Shown in pieces: positions 59,900 to 64,000 of a stretch of 64,000 nt of DNA. Under the pieces are notes generated by a model, which worked only from the letters and a program-made list of their open reading frames with translations, did no database searches and was not told the origin of the DNA. Within the stretch, counting starts at the first letter, position 1. Each line of letters begins with the position of its first letter. Origin of the DNA: Aldehydirespirator sp965205155 (GTDB lineage: Bacteria; Actinomycetota; Acidimicrobiia; Acidimicrobiales; Aldehydirespiratoraceae); the NCBI GenBank assembly GCA_965205155.1, contig OZ242033.1:3410001-3474000 (forward strand). Reading direction: 5' to 3'. The position numbers and the translations under genes were made by a program.

Positions 59900-61177
59900 T
59901 CACGGGTTGCCGCCTACCCGCTCGGCCTCGGGAGCCATGTCCACGGACAGCACGCCGTGGACGAAGTTCGATGCCACCCGGACCGGCTCGCCGAGCTGCT
60001 TGAGGAACAGCCGGCGGGCGGCCATCTCCTCCAGCAGGACCGATACCTCCAGGCGGGCCAGGAACGCGCCCAGGCACAGGTGCGGACCACCCCCGCCGAA
60101 GGCGAAGTGCTCGCTCTCAGGACGGCCGACGTCGAAGCGGAACGGATCGGTGAACACGGCCTCGTCGCGGTTGGCCGAGCCGTACCACATGACCACCTTG
60201 TCGCCCGCCGCGATCGATGTGCCGGCCAGCTCGCAGTCGGCGGCCGCGGTGCGGCGCATGTGCAGTACCGGCGTGGCCCAGCGGATGATCTCCTCGGTGG
60301 CCGGCCCGACCAGGCCGGGGTCGTCCACGACCCGCTGCCACTGGTCGGGATTGCCGGCCAGGGCTAGGGCGCCGTGGCTGATGGCCGTCCGGGTGGTCTC
60401 GTTGCCGGCGAAGACCAGCAGGTGGAACAGGTGGCGGTACTCGTGCCGGGAGATGCGACCGCCCTCGGCCTCGGCCTCGACCAGGTGGGTGACGAGATCG
60501 TTGCGGGGCTCGGCCCTGCGCTTGGCCCGCATCTCCTCGCCGTACTCGAACAGAGCGTGGCTGGCCGGGCTGTTGAAGGGCAGCAGGCGCAGCTCGGTGG
60601 TGTTGCCGAACGCGTCGGGCGGCAGCGACTGGGCGTCGCTGGTGCCCTCCACCAGGTAGTTCGAGAGCTCGACCAGGTAGCCGGCGTCGGCGACGGGCAC
60701 TCCCAGCATGGCCAGGATCACCCGGATGGGCAGCGGCGCGGCCACCATCTCGACCCAGTCGCCGCCCCCCTGGGCCACGAACTCGTCGAGCAGCTCGACG
60801 GTGATCTCCCGCACCGCCTCCTCCCACCGGCGGATGTTCTTGGGGGTGAACGCCCCCGCCACCATGCGCCTCAGGCGGGTGTGGTCGGGGGCGTCGGTGT
60901 CGATCAGCGAGCGCCGGGCCTCCAGGGCGTCGGCCTCCAGGTCCCACAGGTTGGTGTGGCCGATGGCCGATGAGAACACCGCCGGGTTGCGGGACACCGC
61001 CCTGACGTCGGCGTGGCGGGTCACCGCCCAGAACCCGTTGTCGCCGTAGGGATGCCAGGCCAGCCCCGGCATGGCCCGGATCCGGGCGAACCGCTCGTGG
61101 GGGATGCCGCCGAGGTAGAGCCGCGGGTCGGCGATCTCGGGGGCCAGGATCGGGGCGGGGACGGCGGTCGGGCTCAC
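59900..61177 (-). CDS. Cytochrome P450 (second)
   Basis: 425 aa. I-helix FAGNETTRTAI, EEIIR in the ExxR helix and haem Cys in FGGGGPHLCLGAFLA. GTG start (VSPTAVPAPI), 13 bp after the glutamine-synthetase-like gene. The first P450 is a paralogue about half identical by eye, so the cluster has two related monooxygenases. Confidence 0.95.
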   Translation of the reverse strand: MSPTAVPAPILAPEIADPRLYLGGIPHERFARIRAMPGLAWHPYGDNGFWAVTRHADVRAVSRNPAVFSSAIGHTNLWDLEADALEARRSLIDTDAPDHTRLRRMVAGAFTPKNIRRWEEAVREITVELLDEFVAQGGGDWVEMVAAPLPIRVILAMLGVPVADAGYLVELSNYLVEGTSDAQSLPPDAFGNTTELRLLPFNSPASHALFEYGEEMRAKRRAEPRNDLVTHLVEAEAEGGRISRHEYRHLFHLLVFAGNETTRTAISHGALALAGNPDQWQRVVDDPGLVGPATEEIIRWATPVLHMRRTAAADCELAGTSIAAGDKVVMWYGSANRDEAVFTDPFRFDVGRPESEHFAFGGGGPHLCLGAFLARLEVSVLLEEMAARRLFLKQLGEPVRVASNFVHGVLSVDMAPEAERVGGNP

Positions 61178-61190
61178 GGGTCGGGCTCTG

Positions 61191-62534
61191 CTAGCAGTGG
61201 GCCAGGAACCGGGCCCGCTCCCAGTCGTTGACAGACTCCGGGTCGGGCGAGTTCTCGACGGCCAGGGCGAGCTCGTGCTCGGCGGTGCACAGGTAGTTCG
61301 TCGAGAAGTCCGTGCCGAGCATCTCCGCCAGCGGGGAGCCGCGGTAGGCCGCGATGGCGTCGGCCAGCGTGGCCGGCAGCGGGGCGCAGTCGCCGGGATT
61401 GGTGTACATGTCGCCCTCGCTCATCGGCGGGATCGGCAGGCCCCGCTCCAGCCCGTCGCAGCCGGCGGCCAGCACCCCGGCGATCATCAGGTGGGCGGTG
61501 GCGTCGGCGCCCGCGGACCGGAACTCCACCCGGTTGCCCGGCGAGCCGGCCTCGGTGATGCAGCGGGCCATCACGGTGCGATTGTCCCCGCCCCAGTGCA
61601 CATGGGTGGGGGCGAACGTGTAGGGCCTGACCCGCTTGGCCCCGTTGTCGGTGGGCGCTCCGAGCAGGCTCATGCTCCGGGCGTGCTCCAGGAGGCCCCC
61701 CAGCCACTTCGACATGAGCTGGTTGGGGGCTCCGTCGGAGTCGGCGAAGGCGTTGGCCCCGTCGACGTTGAGGCTGGTGTGGACGTGCATGCCCGAGCCC
61801 GACTGGTCGGCCCACGGCTTGGGCATGAAGGTGGCCCTCAGGTCGTGGCGCACCGCCACCTGCTTGACGATGCTCTTGAAGACGGCTGTGGCGTCGGCGG
61901 CGGTCATGGCGTCGGCGTAGGAGATGTTGACCTCGATCAGCCCCGGCCCGTACTCGGCGTTGGAGGACTCCACGTCCAGCCCGGCGCCGAGCAGTCCGGC
62001 CCGCATGTCGGCGATGCAGTCCTCCAGTGCCACCGCGTCGGTGAGCGACGAGTACTTGATGTGGTCCTGGACCGGGCTCCAGTCCTCCTGGCACAGGTAG
62101 AACTCGAGCTCGGTGGCCGCGATCGGCTCGAATCCGAGGCCCCGGCAGCGCTCGATCTGCTCGGCCAGGACCCGGCGCGGCGCCAGCGGGTGCGGTCTGT
62201 CGTGCTCGTCGAGCACGTCGGTGAAGACGATGGCGTAGCCGGGCTGGTGGGTGAAGACCCGCCCGGTGGACAGGTCGGGCATCAGCTTGCAGTCGAGATA
62301 GCCGGTGTCCATGTTGATGAACGGGTTGTCGGTCAGGTCGTCCTGCGCGTCCATGATGAAGATGGCATCCGCGATGGCCAGGCCCGCGGTGGCCACCGTG
62401 CTGAAGAAGCGCTCGACAGGCACCCGCTTGCCGCGGAGATGCCCCTGGGTGTCGGGGGTGGCGACCTCGACGGTGTGCACACCGGCGGCGGCGCATTGCT
62501 CCTGGAAACTGCGGGCTGCTGCGATATCGGTCAT
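61191..62534 (-). CDS. Glutamine-synthetase-like ligase (GlnA-type III/PuuA-like)
   Basis: 447 aa. GS fold: TELEFYL, NAEYGPGLIEVN, GSGMHVHTSL and NRVEFRSAGADATAHLM. It lacks the adenylylation Tyr loop of true GlnA-I in the expected place. In amine pathways such proteins make gamma-glutamyl amides (PuuA, GlnA3/4, IpuC). ATG 62534 follows AAGGAG. First gene of the operon, so amine activation with glutamate is the probable entry reaction; target amine unknown. Confidence 0.9.
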   Translation of the reverse strand: MTDIAAARSFQEQCAAAGVHTVEVATPDTQGHLRGKRVPVERFFSTVATAGLAIADAIFIMDAQDDLTDNPFINMDTGYLDCKLMPDLSTGRVFTHQPGYAIVFTDVLDEHDRPHPLAPRRVLAEQIERCRGLGFEPIAATELEFYLCQEDWSPVQDHIKYSSLTDAVALEDCIADMRAGLLGAGLDVESSNAEYGPGLIEVNISYADAMTAADATAVFKSIVKQVAVRHDLRATFMPKPWADQSGSGMHVHTSLNVDGANAFADSDGAPNQLMSKWLGGLLEHARSMSLLGAPTDNGAKRVRPYTFAPTHVHWGGDNRTVMARCITEAGSPGNRVEFRSAGADATAHLMIAGVLAAGCDGLERGLPIPPMSEGDMYTNPGDCAPLPATLADAIAAYRGSPLAEMLGTDFSTNYLCTAEHELALAVENSPDPESVNDWERARFLAHC

Positions 62535-62600
62535 CGATGCTCCTTGGGGTTGGTTGACTCGGAGGCCAAGCGAATAGGCGGGAGTGTTCGGCGCATACGG

Positions 62601-62670
62601 GCGAGGCCGTGGCCCGAGCGGCCCGTGAGCGCAGCGAACAAGAGCGGGAATGACACCGCTGCGACGCAAT
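62601..62670 (+). repeat. Dispersed intergenic repeat
   Basis: GCGAGGCCGTGGCCCGAGCGG then GTGAGCGCAGCGAACAAGAG then CGGGAATGACACCGCTGC, the same as the copies at 19721-19777. It lies between the alcohol dehydrogenase and the glutamine-synthetase-like gene. Confidence 0.85.
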
Positions 62671-62714
62671 TCACTTGCGCCCAACCGCGGGGCCACTTTG
62701 GACAAGCTCGAGGA

Positions 62715-63677
62715 TCAGGCAACGGTCAGCACCACCCGTCCCTTGACGTCACCGGCCCGGAGCCGGTCGTGGGCCGTCTGCGCGTCCTCCAGGGGCAGCG
62801 TCTCCACCGGGTTGAGCACCGACGGCTCCCGCCCGGCCAGGTCGAGCAGCTCGTCGAGCTGGGCCCGGCTGCCCCACACGCTGGTCATGAAGCGGGCCTC
62901 GTGGGGCACCGCGCCGAAGCCGAACGGGATCCGGCCGCCATAAAGCCCGACGACGGCCACCAGACCGAGCCGGGCCACCGCGCCGGCGGCGGCCGCCAGC
63001 GTGGCCTCGCTGCCGATGAAGTCGATCACGAAGTCGAACGGGGGCAGCTCGTCGCCGGGCCCGTAGGCGTGGTGGGCGCCGCGCTCGACGGCGGTGGCCC
63101 GCTTGGCCGCGGCGAGGTCGAGCGCGCCGACCTCGGCGTCGCTGAGCAGCCGCAGGTAGCGGATGGCGTACTGGCCCAGCCCGCCGGCTCCGATCACCAG
63201 CGCCCGCCGCGGCCGGCCCGGGCGGCGCAGGGTCTCCAGGCCCTGGGTGACGGCCCGGTAGGCGGTGAGACCCCCGCAGGCCAGCGGGGCGCTCTCGACA
63301 GGATCGAGGTCGCCGATGGGCGCCAGGTAGGCGGAGTCGGGAACCAGCATCCTCTCCGCGTACCCGCCGTCGGAGAAGATGCCGGCCTCCCGGGCGTCGA
63401 CGCAGATCATCTCCACGCCCTCGTCGCAGAGTTCGCAGGATCGGCATCCCCACGGCGCGTAGACCATGACCGGGCCCAGGCGCGGGTGCACACCGGTCAC
63501 CTCGTGGCCGAGGACGAGCGGCAGCGGGCTGGGAATGACTCCCTCCACCACATGCAGGTCGGAGTGGCAGACGCCGCACGCGGTGACCTCGATGACCTCG
63601 GCGGCCGCGTCGGGCTCGGGGTGGTCGCCGACGAAGCGCAGATCGGTGTTGAACGCCTCGAGAACGACGGCCCTCAT
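62715..63677 (-). CDS. Zinc-dependent alcohol dehydrogenase (MDR family), shortened loop
   Basis: 320 aa. Catalytic zinc residues GVCHSD and GHEV, structural zinc CRSCELCDEGVEMIC, and NAD binding VIGAGGLGQYAIRYL. It is about 20 residues shorter than usual: after LGHEVTGV the expected ..GPGV..GDRV stretch is missing and it goes straight to HPRLGPVMVYAPW. In-frame deletion or a variant; activity uncertain. It follows a partial acyl-CoA dehydrogenase gene. Confidence 0.82.
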   Translation of the reverse strand: MRAVVLEAFNTDLRFVGDHPEPDAAAEVIEVTACGVCHSDLHVVEGVIPSPLPLVLGHEVTGVHPRLGPVMVYAPWGCRSCELCDEGVEMICVDAREAGIFSDGGYAERMLVPDSAYLAPIGDLDPVESAPLACGGLTAYRAVTQGLETLRRPGRPRRALVIGAGGLGQYAIRYLRLLSDAEVGALDLAAAKRATAVERGAHHAYGPGDELPPFDFVIDFIGSEATLAAAAGAVARLGLVAVVGLYGGRIPFGFGAVPHEARFMTSVWGSRAQLDELLDLAGREPSVLNPVETLPLEDAQTAHDRLRAGDVKGRVVLTVA

Positions 63678-63691
63678 CGCGCAGTCCCGGC

Positions 63692-64000
63692 CTAGTAGCT
63701 CTTGGGCAGGCCCAGGCACTTCTGGGCGATGAAGGCGAGCACGAGGTTGTTGTTGATCGGCGCCACCTGGTACAGGCGGGTCTCGCGCAGCTTGCGCTCG
63801 ATGTCGTACTCGACCGCGAAGCCGAACCCGCCGTGGGTGTTCAACGCGGCGTTGCCGGCCTCCCACGACGCGTCGGAGGCCAGCATCTTCGCCATGTTGG
63901 CCTCCGCGCCGCAGGGCTCGCCCCGGTCGAACAGGTCGGCCGCCTTCCAGCGCATGAGATCGGCGGCCTGAAGGTTGGCGTAGGCCTTGGCCAGCGGGAA
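63692..64000 (-). CDS. Acyl-CoA dehydrogenase, C-terminal part (runs off the window)
   Basis: At least 102 aa of the C-terminal helical domain; the 5' end is past 64000. Recognisable family text: MLASDASWEAGNAALNTHGGFGF, EYDIERKLRETRLYQVAPI and NNLVLAFIAQKCLGL. It is close to acyl-CoA dehydrogenases. Its stop is 14 bp before the alcohol dehydrogenase start. Confidence 0.85.
   Translation of the reverse strand, partial: FPLAKAYANLQAADLMRWKAADLFDRGEPCGAEANMAKMLASDASWEAGNAALNTHGGFGFAVEYDIERKLRETRLYQVAPINNNLVLAFIAQKCLGLPKSY

Noticed and set aside
1..64000. tRNA, rRNA or riboswitch genes
   Set aside because: All intergenic stretches were read; no cloverleaf, rRNA or known riboswitch core was recognised.

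Overview
The window is about 64 kb of very GC-rich DNA with dense, often 4-bp-overlapping genes. Many genes have a TANNNT hexamer 6-8 nt before an ATG/GTG that lacks a Shine-Dalgarno sequence. The gene set (truncated haemoglobin O, BKACE, P450s with a [3Fe-4S] ferredoxin, alpha-E/ATP-grasp/transglutaminase, type III CoA transferase) suggests an actinobacterium, most plausibly an uncultured Acidimicrobiia-like lineage. That placement is inference. No rRNA, tRNA, transposase, phage or CRISPR locus was seen.

Layout. 0-14 kb: DUF2236 oxygenase, haemoglobin, D-aminoacylase-like amidohydrolase, HSL-type hydrolase, two tandem Bcr/CflA transporters, the transglutaminase/alpha-E/circularly permuted ATP-grasp operon, dienelactone hydrolase and an FMN 2-hydroxyacid dehydrogenase. 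13.5-16 kb: small accessory patch (AAA/DUF4143 ATPase, ribbon-helix-helix protein, antitoxin-like remnants). 16-22.7 kb: BKACE, an NAD-type formate dehydrogenase and an MhpD-like hydratase on the minus strand. The formate dehydrogenase is a selenoprotein: an in-frame TGA at 21471-21473 lies in the active-site motif and is followed by a bacterial SECIS-like hairpin. Its alpha subunit is also split over two genes. 22.7-32.3 kb: proS, then a C1 block made of the operon dimethylglycine/sarcosine dehydrogenase-etfB-etfA-iclR, divergent from formate-THF ligase and a MetF-like reductase. 32.3-37.9 kb: accessory island (DUF3800, partial metF duplicate, Fic, AbiEi/DUF559 protein, RmuC). 38-47 kb: class II aldolase, folD, serA, DUF1015, sulfatase, MBL-fold protein and a second AAA/DUF4143 ATPase. 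47-52 kb: class III aminotransferase, PuuB-like oxidase, C45 acyltransferase/peptidase and GNAT. 51.9-64 kb: a long minus-strand catabolic run (glutamine-synthetase-like ligase, P450, class III aminotransferase, ferredoxin, aldehyde dehydrogenase, P450, TPR protein, acyl-CoA dehydrogenase, CoA transferase), preceded by an alcohol dehydrogenase and a partial acyl-CoA dehydrogenase.

How the genes fit. Methyl groups removed from dimethylglycine or sarcosine would enter as methylene-THF with electrons passing to ETF. FolD and formate-THF ligase can release formate, which the Sec-formate dehydrogenase oxidises to CO2 and NADH; MetF and SerA connect to methyl-THF and serine. A 17-bp palindrome (GTTCCG-N5-CGGAAC type), with a second site one 18-bp step away, occurs in the two divergent promoter regions of this network (sarcosine dehydrogenase/fhs and folD/serA), suggesting one regulon, perhaps run by the IclR gene in the operon.

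The most unusual structural feature is a set of short tandem duplications sitting on gene junctions. At serA-DUF1015 and between the two transporters they create chains of 5-14-codon micro-ORFs joined by ATGA overlaps. Related duplications occur at the formate dehydrogenase-mhpD, acyl-CoA dehydrogenase-CoA transferase and aldolase/folD junctions. Two dispersed intergenic repeat families are also present.
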